Shown: positions 31,459 to 43,848, numbered from the stretch's first letter. The stretch: DNA of 64,000 nt from Mycobacterium sp. AT1 (GCF_002043095.1 NZ_MVOC01000016.1:62001-126000), one strand, 5' to 3'. Program-made: numbers and translations. The notes: generated by a model from the letters alone, not told the origin.

Positions 31459-32470
31459 AGCAGACGGGCGTACACAGCGACCCGTTGACGCTGGCCCCGT
31501 ATCCGGGCACGCTTCCTCCGCCGACCCTGGCCGGTTCGCGGCCGGTGAGCACTTCGTCGACGAGGTCGAGGACGAGCCGGGCGTAGCGCGGCTGCGCATT
31601 CGGCGTGGTGGCCCTGGCCAAGGCGATCCCCGCCGCGTCCGCCTGCTCCTTGAGCTCGTTGTCGAGATCCCAGACCACCTCGATGTGGTCGGCGACGAAT
31701 CCGATGGGACAAACGACGACCGCGCGGGTGCCTGCCTCTTCCAACGCGGTGAGCTGATCGCCGATGTCGGGCTCCAGCCACGGCACCTGCGGCGGACCGG
31801 ATCGCGACTGCCACACCTGGTCGTAGTCGGCGTATCCCGCGGCGGCGGCGACCAGGCTGGCGGAATGCGCGACCTGCCTGGCGTAGAGGTCCTGGCCGCA
31901 CCGCGACGCGGCGCGCAACGGAATCGAGTGCGCGGTGAAGACCAGGCGCGCGTCGGCGCGGAGCTCCTCGGGCAGGGTGGCGACGGCGTCGGCGATCCCG
32001 TCGGCGAACATGTCGATCAGCAACGGATGGTCGAAGTACTGCCGGAGCTTGACCAGCTCGGGTGCGTCGGACCCGACCGCGGCCCTGGCCCGGAAGATGT
32101 CCTCTTGGTACTGGGTGCACCCCGAGTACCCGCCCCACGCCGAGGTGGTGAACACCGCGGCTCGACGTATGCCGTCGTCGCGCATCGCGGCGACGGTGTC
32201 CTCGACGAACGGGTTCCAGTTGCGGTTGCCGAAGTACACCGGCATCCTTTGGTCGCGGTCGGCCAACTCCCGCTCGATCTGTTCGATCAGCGCCCGGTTG
32301 ATGCCGTTGATCGGTGAGACGCCACCGAAGTGCAGATAGTGCTCGGCGACCGCGTCCAAGCGGGCTGGCGGGATGTTGCGGCCCCGGGTGACGTTCTCCA
32401 GGAACGGACGTACCTGCTCGGGCCCTTCGGGACCACCGAAGGACAACAGCAGCAGGGCGTCGAAGTTCAT
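31424..32470 (-). CDS. hemH: Ferrochelatase (coproporphyrin III type)
   Basis: A 348-residue ferrochelatase, Rv1485 equivalent. In actinobacteria this enzyme (also called CpfC) inserts Fe2+ into coproporphyrin III. The metal-site His181 is in 'FTAHSIP' and Glu264 in '[17 protein letters not shown]'. Mycobacterial ferrochelatases bind a [2Fe-2S] cluster; Cys191 and the C-terminal Cys333 and Cys337 ('SLCTPVC') are candidate ligands. ATG 32470 overlaps the inhA stop by one base (TGATG), so hemH is read with fabG1-inhA as in M. tuberculosis. In-frame sequence upstream of this ATG belongs to inhA. Confidence 0.95.
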   Translation of the reverse strand: MNFDALLLLSFGGPEGPEQVRPFLENVTRGRNIPPARLDAVAEHYLHFGGVSPINGINRALIEQIERELADRDQRMPVYFGNRNWNPFVEDTVAAMRDDGIRRAAVFTTSAWGGYSGCTQYQEDIFRARAAVGSDAPELVKLRQYFDHPLLIDMFADGIADAVATLPEELRADARLVFTAHSIPLRAASRCGQDLYARQVAHSASLVAAAAGYADYDQVWQSRSGPPQVPWLEPDIGDQLTALEEAGTRAVVVCPIGFVADHIEVVWDLDNELKEQADAAGIALARATTPNAQPRYARLVLDLVDEVLTGREPARVGGGSVPGYGASVNGSLCTPVCSSDARPTAESR

Positions 32471-33279
32471 CAGAGCAACTGGGTGCTGGCGCCGCCGTCG
32501 GCGTAGACGATCGTGCCGGTGGTGGCGGGCAGCCAATCGGACATCAACGCGCACACCGTCTTTGCGACCGGCGTCGGATCCTTCATGTTCCAGCCAAGCG
32601 GCGCACGCTGATCCCAGCCCTCTTCGAGCAGCTTGATCTGGTCACCGGCCGACTCGCCGAGCGCGCCGCCCACGATGGCGCTCATCGCCAGGGTCCGAAT
32701 CGGCCCGGCCGCAACGAGATTGGAGCGGACGCCGTATTGGCCGGCCTCGCGCGCCACGAAGCGGTTGACTGACTCCAGCGCGCTCTTGGCGACCGTCATC
32801 CAGTTGTACGCCGGCATCGCGCGGGTCGGATCGAAGTCCATGCCGACGATGCCGCCGCCCGGGTTCATGATCGGCAGCAACGCCTTGGCAAGTGCGGCAT
32901 AGGAGTAGGCGGAGATGTGAATGCCCTTGGCGACGTCCTCGTAGGGCGCGTCGAAGAAGGGGTTGACGCCCATTCCGGTCTGAGGCATGAAGCCGATCGA
33001 GTGCACGACACCGTCGAGCTTGTTGCCCTCGCCGATGACCTCGGTGACACGCTCCCCCAAGCTTGCGAGGTGCTCGGAGTTCTGCACGTCCAGCTCCAGA
33101 AGCGGTGCCGGGTTGGGCAACCGGTCGGCGATGCGCTGGATCAGCTTCATCCTGTCGAAGCCCGTCAGCACCAGCTCGGCACCGGCTTCCTGCGCGACCT
33201 TTGCGATGTGGAACGCGATCGACGAGTCGGTGATGATCCCCGTGACGAGGATGCGCTTGCCTTCGAGAAACCCTGCCAT
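32470..33279 (-). CDS. inhA: Enoyl-ACP reductase InhA
   Basis: A 269-residue NADH-dependent FAS-II enoyl-ACP reductase, exactly the length of the M. tuberculosis protein and near-identical over long blocks. It reduces long trans-2-enoyl-ACP in mycolic acid synthesis and is the target of isoniazid and ethionamide. Visible residues: 'GIITDSS' at 14-20, Ile21, Ser94 in '[10 protein letters not shown]', Tyr158 and Lys165 in 'YNWMTVAK'. Positions 21, 94 carry the drug-susceptible residues. ATG 33279 has AAGGA upstream; seven extra in-frame codons are not used. It lies 36 bp after fabG1 in the same transcript. Confidence 0.98.
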   Translation of the reverse strand: MAGFLEGKRILVTGIITDSSIAFHIAKVAQEAGAELVLTGFDRMKLIQRIADRLPNPAPLLELDVQNSEHLASLGERVTEVIGEGNKLDGVVHSIGFMPQTGMGVNPFFDAPYEDVAKGIHISAYSYAALAKALLPIMNPGGGIVGMDFDPTRAMPAYNWMTVAKSALESVNRFVAREAGQYGVRSNLVAAGPIRTLAMSAIVGGALGESAGDQIKLLEEGWDQRAPLGWNMKDPTPVAKTVCALMSDWLPATTGTIVYADGGASTQLL

Positions 33280-33315
33280 GTGAAAGTCCTTACTGTTCAA
33301 CGACGTCGACGAAAA

Positions 33316-34050
<735 letters not shown>

Positions 34051-34083
34051 TCACCTGGCGATGGCCGAAATCGGCCGAGGACC

Positions 34084-35091
34084 TCACCCCGGCAGACGAC
34101 GGTTGATCAGCAACGCGGCCAACGCAGCCAGCGCGAGCACCAGCGAACCGAGCCGCAGCCAGCCAACGCTCGCGTCGCCCTTGACGGTCTCGTAGCCGAT
34201 CTGGTCCTGCAGTGAGGTGAACACCGCCTTGAGCTGTTCCAGGCTCGACGCCGTATAGGCGTTTCCGCCAGACAGATCGGCGATCTTGCGCAACATCTCG
34301 TCGTCGACTGGCACGGGCTGGCGTTGGTCCTGGATCTCGACGTAGCCGTACTTCGTACCGAAGGACACCGTGGAAATCGGCACGCCCTGGTCGTCGGCGG
34401 TGCGGGCCGCGGTGTACGCGCCCTTGGGATTGTCCGGATTCGACGGCACCGTCTCCTTGCCGTCGGACATCAACACGATGCGCGCCGGCGGCGGCTCGTC
34501 ACCGCCGCCGATGACGGCGCCGACGGTGGCGATCGCCTGCAGCGCGGTGAAGATGCCCTCACCGGTCGCGGTGCGATCGGCGAGCTGCAGCTTGTCGATG
34601 GCCGCCTTGGTGGGGTCCCGATTGGTCGTCGGCGACACCAGCACCGTCGCGGTGCCCGCGTAGGCGATCAGCCCGAGGTTGATGCCCGGCGTCAGCTGGT
34701 CGGCGAACTGCTTGGCTGCCTCCTGCGCGGCAGCCAACCGACTTGGTGCGACGTCCGTGGCGCGCATCGACTGCGACACGTCGATCACCAGCATCACCAC
34801 GGCCCGGTTGCGGGGAATCCGAACGTCGTTGGTGGGCCCGGCCATCGCGACGGTGAACAGCACCAACGACAGCACCATCAGCACCGCAGAAAGGTGCCGC
34901 CAGCGGGCGGGGCGCTTGGGCGCGACGCTCTCCAACAGCTCCATGTTGGCGAAGCGCAGCATCCGCTTCTGCCGTGCGGATTGGACGACGACGTACAGCG
35001 CCACCAGGCCGAGTACGACCAGGAGGAACAGGAAGAACCACAGGCTCTTGAATCCCGAAAGGCTCATCGGGCCGAAGAACGGTAATGTCAT
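34084..35091 (-). CDS. VWA-domain membrane protein (Rv1481-like, BatA type)
   Basis: A 335-residue protein with two N-terminal helices (about 15-38 and 64-84), a von Willebrand factor A domain (about 95-290) and a C-terminal helix (about 308-330). The metal-ion-dependent adhesion site is present: '[10 protein letters not shown]' (DxSxS), a later Thr in 'RTATGEG', and 'LMSDGKE'. It works with the adjacent MoxR AAA+ ATPase and DUF58 protein, a module widely conserved and thought to act in metal or folding quality control of envelope proteins. ATG 35091 is 29 bp after the DUF58 gene. Confidence 0.93.
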   Translation of the reverse strand: MTLPFFGPMSLSGFKSLWFFLFLLVVLGLVALYVVVQSARQKRMLRFANMELLESVAPKRPARWRHLSAVLMVLSLVLFTVAMAGPTNDVRIPRNRAVVMLVIDVSQSMRATDVAPSRLAAAQEAAKQFADQLTPGINLGLIAYAGTATVLVSPTTNRDPTKAAIDKLQLADRTATGEGIFTALQAIATVGAVIGGGDEPPPARIVLMSDGKETVPSNPDNPKGAYTAARTADDQGVPISTVSFGTKYGYVEIQDQRQPVPVDDEMLRKIADLSGGNAYTASSLEQLKAVFTSLQDQIGYETVKGDASVGWLRLGSLVLALAALAALLINRRLPG

Positions 35092-35120
35092 GTGCTAGTT
35101 GTCATTTCAGTCATAGGCGC

Positions 35121-36065
35121 TCATCGGCCTGCGGCGGCGCCGCGGCGCCGGTTCGCCACGAACCTCACCACGTCGGCGATCCAGTCCCGATCGGTGCGAA
35201 GGGTGAGCAGCGGCGCGTCACAACGCCGCAGCGTCCTGGCCACGTCCGCGCGGTGTTCCGCCGAGGCCTTGGCGAAGTCGGCACGCAGTTGGGCGTCGAT
35301 GGTGAACTCCCGCGTGACGCCGGATTCGGTGTCCTGCAGGATGACGTCGCCGACGTCGGGCAGCTCCACGTCGCGTGGATCGATGACCTCGACGCCGAGA
35401 ACCTCGTGGCGCCCAGCGATGGCCCGCAGCGGTCGCATCCAGTTGATCGGGCCGAGGAAGTCACTGATGATGACCGCCATGCCGCGTCGCCGCTCGGGCC
35501 GCCGCAACGCGTCGATCGCGGCCGAGAGGTCGCCGCGAACGCCGAGCGGCGCCTGCGGCATGGTGGCGATCGCACGCAGCAGTTCGTGCTCGTGGATCCG
35601 GCCGCTGAGTGCGGGCACCCGCTTGGTGGTCTGACCGTTGGTGATCACGGCGCCGAGGCGGTTGCCGCCACCACTGTTGAGGAACGCGATGGCCGCCGCG
35701 GCGGCCACCGCCAGATCGCGCTTCTCGCAACCGGCGGTGCCGAAGTCCAGGCTCGCCGACACGTCGACGACGAGCCAGGTCTCCAGCTCCCGGTCGGCGA
35801 TCATCTGCCGCACGTGCGGCGTCGTGGTGCGGGCCGTCACCGACCAGTCCATCCGGCGCACGTCGTCACCGGGTTGGTAGACGCGGGAATCCCCCGGCTC
35901 TGAGCCGGGACCTGGTACCAGGCCCTGATGGTCGCCGTGCAGCACGCCGTCGAGCTTTCGGCGGACCGTCAGCTCGAGCTTGCGTAGGGCGGCCGAGAGC
36001 TCGGGATCCCGAATTTGCCCGCGCTGCAGCGACGGCAGATCCACGCGGCCTGACGGTTGGGTCAC
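35121..36065 (-). CDS. DUF58-family protein (Rv1480-like)
   Basis: A 314-residue cytosolic protein with the DUF58 signature 'DSRVYQPGDDVRRMDWSVTART' (about residues 63-84) followed by a VWA-like fold with 'LVVDVSASLDFG'. It starts at GTG 36065, overlapping the moxR1 stop by 4 bp; sequence further upstream in frame is an out-of-phase reading of moxR1. It is the middle gene of moxR1-DUF58-VWA. Biochemical role unknown; it likely adapts MoxR1 to its targets. Confidence 0.92.
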   Translation of the reverse strand: MTQPSGRVDLPSLQRGQIRDPELSAALRKLELTVRRKLDGVLHGDHQGLVPGPGSEPGDSRVYQPGDDVRRMDWSVTARTTTPHVRQMIADRELETWLVVDVSASLDFGTAGCEKRDLAVAAAAAIAFLNSGGGNRLGAVITNGQTTKRVPALSGRIHEHELLRAIATMPQAPLGVRGDLSAAIDALRRPERRRGMAVIISDFLGPINWMRPLRAIAGRHEVLGVEVIDPRDVELPDVGDVILQDTESGVTREFTIDAQLRADFAKASAEHRADVARTLRRCDAPLLTLRTDRDWIADVVRFVANRRRGAAAGR

Positions 36066-37201
36066 CGACCGCCGGCCGCTGCCGGGGTGGGCATGGCCGG
36101 CGCGACCGAATGTCCTTGCTGCGGAATGGCGTTCACCTGAGGCAGCGCAACGGTCTGCATGATGCGGTTGATGACCGTCTCGGCGGAGACCTCGTCGGCG
36201 AGCGCGTCGTAGGTCAAGACGAGGCGGTGCCGCAGCACGTCCGGGATGACCTCCACGACGTCCTGCGGGATGACGTAGTCGCGGCCGCGAACCAAGGCAA
36301 GTGCCCGCGACGCGGCGATGATGCCGAGCGAGGCGCGCGGCGACGCACCGTAGGCGATCCACGCCTTGGCGTCGGGCATGCCGAACTTCTCGGGCTCGCG
36401 CGTGGCGGTCACGATGCGGACCACGTAGTCGACGAGGGCGTGGTGGACGAAGACCGACGCCGCGACGCCCTGCAGACGCAGCAGGTCTCCGGTGTTGAGG
36501 ATCTGCTTGGGCGTCGGCGGGGTGACGCCCATGCGGTAGATGATCTCGCGCTCTTCTTCTGGCGACGGGTAGTCGACGTTCAGCTTGAACAGGAAGCGGT
36601 CGCGCTGCGCTTCGGGAAGGGAGTAGACGCCTTCCTGCTCGATGGGATTCTGCGTGGCCATGACGAGGAACGGGCTTGGCAGTGCGAAGGTCTTGCCGCC
36701 GAGGGAGATCTTGCGCTCGGCCATGATCTCCAGCAGTGCCGACTGCACCTTGGCAGGTGCGCGGTTGATCTCGTCGGCGAGCAGGAAGTTGACCATGGCG
36801 GGGCCGAGTTCGATGTCGAACTCTTCCTTGCCCATCCGGTAGATGCGGGTACCGACGATGTCGGTGGGCACCAGGTCGGGCGTGAACTGAATGCGGGCGA
36901 ACGTGCCGCCGACGACCTTGGCGAAGGTCTCCACCGCGAGGGTCTTTGCGACTCCGGGAACGCCTTCGAGGAGGACGTGTCCCTTGGCGAGGAGTCCGAC
37001 GAGCATGCGCTCGACGAGTTGATCCTGACCGACGATGATTCGCTTGACCTCGAAGATCGCCCGTTCCAGGGTGTGCACCTCGCTCTGCAGGCCGCCGTTG
37101 GTGGCCGGTGCCTGCTGGGCACCGCCAGGCGGGAAGCCCTGCGTCGGGGCCTGCCCGGGGAAACCTCCGGCGCCCTGCGGCGGCCCACTCGGTGACGTCA
37201 T
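36062..37201 (-). CDS. moxR1: MoxR-family AAA+ ATPase
   Basis: A 379-residue AAA+ ATPase, Rv1479 equivalent. A disordered Gly/Pro/Gln-rich N-terminus (1-38) precedes the ATPase core: Walker A 'GVPGVAKT' (80-87), Walker B 'LLADEINRAP' (Asp143-Glu144), sensor 'MATQNPIEQEGVYSLPEAQRDRF', and a C-terminal lid. MoxR proteins act as chaperone-like ATPases with VWA partners, both encoded immediately downstream. ATG 37201 has GGGAGGAA upstream. A SigA-like promoter is visible in the 153-bp gap before it. The downstream C-tail is Pro/Ala-rich. Confidence 0.95.
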   Translation of the reverse strand: MTSPSGPPQGAGGFPGQAPTQGFPPGGAQQAPATNGGLQSEVHTLERAIFEVKRIIVGQDQLVERMLVGLLAKGHVLLEGVPGVAKTLAVETFAKVVGGTFARIQFTPDLVPTDIVGTRIYRMGKEEFDIELGPAMVNFLLADEINRAPAKVQSALLEIMAERKISLGGKTFALPSPFLVMATQNPIEQEGVYSLPEAQRDRFLFKLNVDYPSPEEEREIIYRMGVTPPTPKQILNTGDLLRLQGVAASVFVHHALVDYVVRIVTATREPEKFGMPDAKAWIAYGASPRASLGIIAASRALALVRGRDYVIPQDVVEVIPDVLRHRLVLTYDALADEVSAETVINRIMQTVALPQVNAIPQQGHSVAPAMPTPAAAGGR

Positions 37202-37234
37202 TCAGTTCCTCCCACGTGTTCTGGTCCGGCGTTC

Positions 37235-37263
37235 GATGTAGACCGCTGGTCTTGCTTGGTCAA
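37235..37263 (-). promoter_or_regulatory. SigA-like promoter of moxR1
   Basis: On the minus strand TTGACC (37263-37258) and TACATC (37240-37235) are separated by exactly 17 bp. The start of transcription would fall near 37228, about 25 nt before the moxR1 ATG, leaving room for its strong GGGAGGAA site. This gives the moxR1 module its own promoter separate from ripA-ripB. Confidence 0.6.
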
Positions 37264-37354
37264 GTGGCGCCAAACCACTCGGCGGACGCTCTGGAGTCAA
37301 CTATTCCAGGCAGTTCGGATTCCGTCGACGTGCCCTGCCGCGGGGCGGTCTCGA

Positions 37355-38062
37355 TCAGGACTCGATGAACCGCACCAGGTGCGGCGACATCCCTGCGGTG
37401 CGCACCGGGCTCACGGTGACCTTTTCGGCACTTCCCGAGGCTTCGAGCATGCGCCCGCCGCCGAGGAAGATTGCGACGTGCTGGCTGCCGCCGGGGCCGT
37501 AGAAGATGAGGTCGCCGCGCTTGGCCTGGGACGGCGCGATCGGACGGCCGGAGTTGTACTGGTCGCCGGAGTACTTCGGAATCGGCACGCCGACACCGGC
37601 GAACGCGTATCTGGTCAGCCCGGAACAGTCGAAGCCGACCTTGCCCGTGTCGTAGTCGACGCCTTCACTGGGTCCGTTGAGTGCGCCGCCACCCCACGAG
37701 TACGGCACGCCCATTTGGGAGCCGGCACGTCGGATCACGTATTCGATTGCCTCGGGTCCGCGGACCCGACCACCGGTGGCGGCGGTGGGAGCGCCGCCGA
37801 GTCCAATGCTCGAGAGGAACTGCTGACCGAGGCTCTTGGTGGTCTGCAGCGCGATGGCGCTCGCCTGGAACGACGCGTTGGCGATCGCGACGGGGTCACC
37901 GGGAGCGCCGGAGCTGGGCCGCTGCGGCAGGGTCGGATCCCAACCAGGATCACCTGGGTCGGCACCGGCAGGGGCGACGGTTCCGAAGGCGACGGCCGCG
38001 GCGAGGATCGCCACCAGCATCAGGACACGACGAAGAAACGACAAGGGCAAGACAACCACCAT
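37355..38062 (-). CDS. ripB: RipB, secreted NlpC/P60 peptidoglycan endopeptidase
   Basis: A 235-residue secreted D,L-endopeptidase, Rv1478 equivalent. A signal peptide spans about 1-35 (ending 'APAGADP'). A short linker leads to the NlpC/P60 domain (about 105-235) with Cys146 in 'FDCSGLTRYAF', His195 in 'GGSQHVAIFLG' and Glu207 in 'GRMLEASG'. It lacks the coiled-coil inhibitory segment of RipA. ATG 38062 overlaps the ripA stop by one base, so it is translated with ripA. It cleaves the stem peptide between D-Glu and meso-DAP, by family knowledge. Confidence 0.95.
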   Translation of the reverse strand: MVVVLPLSFLRRVLMLVAILAAAVAFGTVAPAGADPGDPGWDPTLPQRPSSGAPGDPVAIANASFQASAIALQTTKSLGQQFLSSIGLGGAPTAATGGRVRGPEAIEYVIRRAGSQMGVPYSWGGGALNGPSEGVDYDTGKVGFDCSGLTRYAFAGVGVPIPKYSGDQYNSGRPIAPSQAKRGDLIFYGPGGSQHVAIFLGGGRMLEASGSAEKVTVSPVRTAGMSPHLVRFIES

Positions 38063-39489
38063 CAGTATTCGATGTAGCGGATGACGTAGGGCGTCATGCC
38101 GCTGGTCCGGACGGGCGACACCTTCACGGTGGACCCGGTGTACGGCGCCTCGAGCATCTGGCCGTTGCCGAGGAAGAGGGCGACGTGCTGGCTGCCGCCG
38201 GGGCCGTAGAAGATGACGTCGCCGCGGCGGGCCTGAGACGTCGGGATCTTGCGGCCCATGTCGTACTGGGCGCCCGAGTAGTGCGGCAGCTTGATGCCGA
38301 CGCCGGCGAATGCGTACAGGATCAGACCGGAGCAGTCGAAGCCCGTGGTGCCCGCGCCCGAGTCGATGCCCCGGCTGGGTCCGACGGCGTTTCCGCCGCC
38401 CCACGAGTACGGCACGCCCATCTGCGAGCCCGCCCGCTTGATGACGTACTCCGAGGCCTGCCTGCCGTAGACGCGTGGGATCGCACCGTTGGTGAAACCC
38501 GATGGCGTTGGCAGGATTCCGAGCTTCTGCAGGAACCCGCGTCCCATCTGCTGGGTGGCCTGCGCGGAGGTGGTGGCCATTCCGAGCACGCTGTTGAGGA
38601 TCGCGATCGGGTCGCCGCTGACGAATGCACTGGGGATCGCGGGCAACGTGGGATCCCATGCGACGTCCCACTTCGAGTTGCCCGGCGCCGCGGCGGCGGG
38701 GTCGCGGTCCCAGTCGGTGGACGGGTTGGCCGCGGCGGCAGGCGCCGCTCCCGGCACGGTCTTGGCGGCCACGGTGACCACCGGCGCCGCGGCCGGGCGG
38801 GCCGCGGCGAGCTTCGCCTGGGCCGCAGACCGCTCGGCTGTGAGCTGGTCGAGTTGCGCCTGCTGATCCTTGAACGTCTGCTGCGCCTGCGTCAGGGAGG
38901 CGACGGCCGCGTCCTGACTGGACTGCGCGTCGACGACGGCCTGGTCGGCCTTCTGCTTGGCGAGGCGGGCCGCGGAGTCCTTGTTGACCTGCTCGGTGCG
39001 GGCGCGTTGGAGGTCTGCGATGGCCTGCTGGGTGCTGACGTTGAGGGTCTCGCCGGTGGCCGCGGTGGCGAGGACGTCCGCGGGGTCCTTGGCGGTGACG
39101 TACGAGGCCGACGGCCCGTTGACGTATGCCGACGCGGCGAAGGTGTCGAAGCGGTCCTGTGCGGACGTGATGGCCGCGGTGGCATCCTTGAGCGCGGCCT
39201 GGCTGGCGTCGACCTCGCCCTGGGCGGCGACGGCGCCGTCCCGCGCGGTCTGGACGGCGACGATGGCCTTGTTGACACCCTCCTGCTCGGCCTGGATGTT
39301 GGCGCCGAGGTCTTGGAGTTTTTGGTCGGCGTTGGCGACGGCGGCCACCAAGCCGGCGATCCCCTGGGGGGTGACGGGCTCTGCGACGGCAGTTCCGATG
39401 CCGAAGCCGACGCCGTTGGTGAACGCCGACGCGACGAGTACACCGCATGTAAGCGACCCCGCAACGGAGGCGCGAAAGCTGCGTCTCAT
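38062..39489 (-). CDS. ripA: RipA, NlpC/P60 peptidoglycan endopeptidase
   Basis: A 475-residue secreted hydrolase needed for daughter-cell separation in mycobacteria, Rv1477 equivalent. Signal peptide about 1-36; a long helical coiled coil (about 45-230) that acts as autoinhibitor; a Pro/Ala-rich linker (230-265); and the catalytic domain with Cys386 in 'FDCSGLILYAF', His435 in 'GGSQHVALF' and Glu447. These match Cys383/His432/Glu444 of M. tuberculosis shifted by three. Partner is the resuscitation factor RpfB. Expression is likely controlled through the repeat-rich 218-bp region upstream. Confidence 0.97.
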   Translation of the reverse strand: MRRSFRASVAGSLTCGVLVASAFTNGVGFGIGTAVAEPVTPQGIAGLVAAVANADQKLQDLGANIQAEQEGVNKAIVAVQTARDGAVAAQGEVDASQAALKDATAAITSAQDRFDTFAASAYVNGPSASYVTAKDPADVLATAATGETLNVSTQQAIADLQRARTEQVNKDSAARLAKQKADQAVVDAQSSQDAAVASLTQAQQTFKDQQAQLDQLTAERSAAQAKLAAARPAAAPVVTVAAKTVPGAAPAAAANPSTDWDRDPAAAAPGNSKWDVAWDPTLPAIPSAFVSGDPIAILNSVLGMATTSAQATQQMGRGFLQKLGILPTPSGFTNGAIPRVYGRQASEYVIKRAGSQMGVPYSWGGGNAVGPSRGIDSGAGTTGFDCSGLILYAFAGVGIKLPHYSGAQYDMGRKIPTSQARRGDVIFYGPGGSQHVALFLGNGQMLEAPYTGSTVKVSPVRTSGMTPYVIRYIEY

Positions 39490-39548
39490 TGGACTCCGGT
39501 CTCCTAGGGCTCAACGCGAATGTGAGGGCACATCCATCGGGCTCTTAC

Positions 39549-39584
39549 GTCGCAGGAGTCACATGGATCACAGCTGCAACAGCA
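39549..39584 (-). promoter_or_regulatory. Four 9-bp phased repeats upstream of ripA (MtrA-box-like)
   Basis: Read on the plus strand the block is GTCGCAGGA, GTCACATGG, ATCACAGCT, GCAACAGCA, four units in exact 9-bp register. The consensus resembles GTCACAgcg, the repeat recognised by the response regulator MtrA, which is reported to control ripA in M. tuberculosis. The block ends 60 bp upstream of the ripA ATG. Assignment to MtrA is inference from motif and target. Confidence 0.55.
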
Positions 39585-39636
39585 GGTGCCTTCTGCACCG
39601 TACGTCACGAGATGCGCCAAGGAAACGCCAGGAAGA

Positions 39637-39654
39637 AATTACATGTTTGTAATT
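39637..39654 (-). promoter_or_regulatory. AT-rich inverted repeat upstream of ripA
   Basis: AATTACA (39637-39643) and TGTAATT (39648-39654) are exact inverted repeats with a 4-bp spacer, in an AT-rich stretch about 150 bp upstream of the ripA start. It could be an operator or part of the upstream promoter. Confidence 0.4.
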
Positions 39655-39663
39655 GAAACGTTG

Positions 39664-39687
39664 TTATCGAATGGTGATGTTCGATAA
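39664..39687. promoter_or_regulatory. 24-bp perfect inverted repeat between Rv1476-like gene and ripA
   Basis: TTATCGAA (39664-39671) and TTCGATAA (39680-39687) are perfect 8-bp arms with an 8-bp spacer. It lies 20 bp after the stop of the Rv1476-like gene and about 175 bp upstream of ripA. The arms are AT-rich and there is no T-tract, so a protein-binding operator is more likely than a terminator. Confidence 0.5.
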
Positions 39688-39707
39688 AAGAATGGCCGAC
39701 GGACGAC

Positions 39708-40277
39708 TTACCGAGCGGCCTCGGCGGGCGATTTCTCGGTGCCCGCTTTTCTGGCCCGGACCTGCAGCAATCGTGTAGCCACGGCGGCGACCGCAACGCC
39801 GAGAACGAGCACGACCGTAAAGGGCGTCCACGGGAAATGGGGCGTCGTCAATTCGGTCACGAAATTCTGTGACGCCAATACCGGCGTACCACTCACCTTT
39901 GCGATGTCCTGACCGGCTTCCAGCGTCGAGCGGTCGAACGTCGGGCTGTACGTACCGGCGAACGACGGGCTCAGAACCAGGACCGTGGAACCGGGGTAAT
40001 CCCGGCCAACCTCGGTGGCGATGTCGCGCAGCGGGGTGTCGATTGCCGGGTTCTGGTCGAGCACGACGATCTTGAGATCGATGCCCTTGGCCTTGGCGTC
40101 GGCCACCACCTGGGGCAGGCCGGCGTTGCCGGGCACGTCGGGAGCGCTCACCCCGTCGTCGCGCAGGTCCTCCTGAACGAGCCCCATGCACACGTCTGGC
40201 GGGGTCGCGCCGGGATCCTTGCCGACGGTCGCGCACACCTGCGAGGGGATGAACAGCGGCACCTGCGGAGTCGTCAC
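39708..40277 (-). CDS. Rv1476-like membrane protein
   Basis: A 189-residue protein matching Rv1476 in position and size. An extracytoplasmic alpha/beta domain (about 10-145) is followed by one C-terminal helix ('FTVVLVLGVAVAAVATRLLQV', about 150-171) and a short basic tail. There is no clear signal peptide, yet a Cys pair (Cys14 and Cys30) lies near the N-terminus. GTG 40277 is chosen since 'TTPQVPLFIPSQVC' begins the conserved part; twenty codons upstream are weak. Function unknown. It is divergent from acn and upstream of ripA. Confidence 0.83.
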   Translation of the reverse strand: MTTPQVPLFIPSQVCATVGKDPGATPPDVCMGLVQEDLRDDGVSAPDVPGNAGLPQVVADAKAKGIDLKIVVLDQNPAIDTPLRDIATEVGRDYPGSTVLVLSPSFAGTYSPTFDRSTLEAGQDIAKVSGTPVLASQNFVTELTTPHFPWTPFTVVLVLGVAVAAVATRLLQVRARKAGTEKSPAEAAR

Positions 40278-40351
40278 GTGCCAGACGGTACCGCCAACAC
40301 CGGGTGATCGGCTGGCACCACGGCCGGATGGGGACAAGACTGGTACCCGCC

Positions 40352-40381
40352 TTGAGAATCCTTACAGGACAAGCGTACTGT
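40352..40381 (+). promoter_or_regulatory. acn promoter with overlapping AcnR-type operator
   Basis: TTGAGA (40352-40357) and TACTGT (40376-40381), 18 bp apart, form a SigA-like promoter. The 16-bp sequence CAGGACAAGCGTACTG (40365-40380) covers the spacer and -10 and fits the AcnR operator described in Corynebacterium glutamicum, CAGNACnnncGTACTG. The TetR-type gene just downstream of acn is the AcnR counterpart. Binding would block RNA polymerase. The acn GTG lies 58 bp after the -10. Confidence 0.75.
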
Positions 40382-40439
40382 TAGACGCGTTACCGCCGCG
40401 ACACAGCCCGTCGCGGCGAAGATCGAAGCGGGAGTTGAT

Positions 40440-43241
<2,802 letters not shown>

Positions 43242-43284
43242 CGGTTTCGGTCTTCGGGATACCCAAAGAGAAGAGGGCCGTCCG

Positions 43285-43848
43285 TTGCCACGGGTGACCG
43301 AAGACCACCTTGCGGCGCGCCGTCGCCAAATCCTCGACGGCGCCCGCAGGTGTTTTGCACAATACGGATACGAGAGTGCGACCGTGCGGCGGCTCGAGCA
43401 GACCATCGGGCTGTCGCGCGGCGCAATCTTTCATCACTTCCGCGACAAGGACACGCTGTTCTTCGAGCTGGCCCGAGAAGACGCCGAACGCATGGCCGAG
43501 GTCGCCTCCCGCGAGGGGCTCATTCAGGTGATGCGCGACTTGCTGGCCGCGCCCGAACAGTTCGACTGGCTGGCAACCCGGCTCGAGATCGCACGGAAAC
43601 TCCGGAACGATCCCGCGTTTCACCAGGGGTGGGCGGAACGGTCGGCGGAGCTCACCGCCGCCACCACCGAACGCCTGCGTCAGCAGAAGCAGGCCGGCCG
43701 CCTGCGCGGTGACGTGCCAAGCGAGGTCCTGCACACCTACCTGGACCTCGTCCTCGACGGACTCGTCGCCAGGCTTGCCACCGGCGACGATCCAGAGAAG
43801 CTCGGCGCCGTGTTGGACCTCGTCGAGGCCTCCGTGCGCCAGCAGTGA
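43285..43848 (+). CDS. TetR-family regulator of aconitase (AcnR-like)
   Basis: A 187-residue TetR-family repressor matching Rv1474c. The DNA-binding N-terminus reads 'RRRQILDGARRCFAQYGYESATVRRLEQTIGLSRGAIFHHFRDKD' across about 12-56 (helix-turn-helix 34-53). The C-terminal ligand domain is all-helical. The start is TTG 43285 with AGAGGG about 7 nt upstream; GTG 43294 is the alternative. Placement directly after acn and the AcnR-type operator before acn indicate it represses acn. In C. glutamicum AcnR responds to citrate with Mg2+. It ends flush against the converging small HTH gene. Confidence 0.93.
   Translation: MPRVTEDHLAARRRQILDGARRCFAQYGYESATVRRLEQTIGLSRGAIFHHFRDKDTLFFELAREDAERMAEVASREGLIQVMRDLLAAPEQFDWLATRLEIARKLRNDPAFHQGWAERSAELTAATTERLRQQKQAGRLRGDVPSEVLHTYLDLVLDGLVARLATGDDPEKLGAVLDLVEASVRQQ

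Noticed and set aside
37355..39514. A 719-codon frame covering ripB and antiphase ripA
   Set aside because: Only the last 235 codons match an NlpC/P60 protein with a signal peptide; the rest is Arg-rich out-of-phase reading of ripA.
39490..39600. Cyclic di-AMP (ydaO) riboswitch before ripA
   Set aside because: Such riboswitches precede some actinobacterial cell-wall hydrolase genes, but I could not find the conserved core sequence or stems here.
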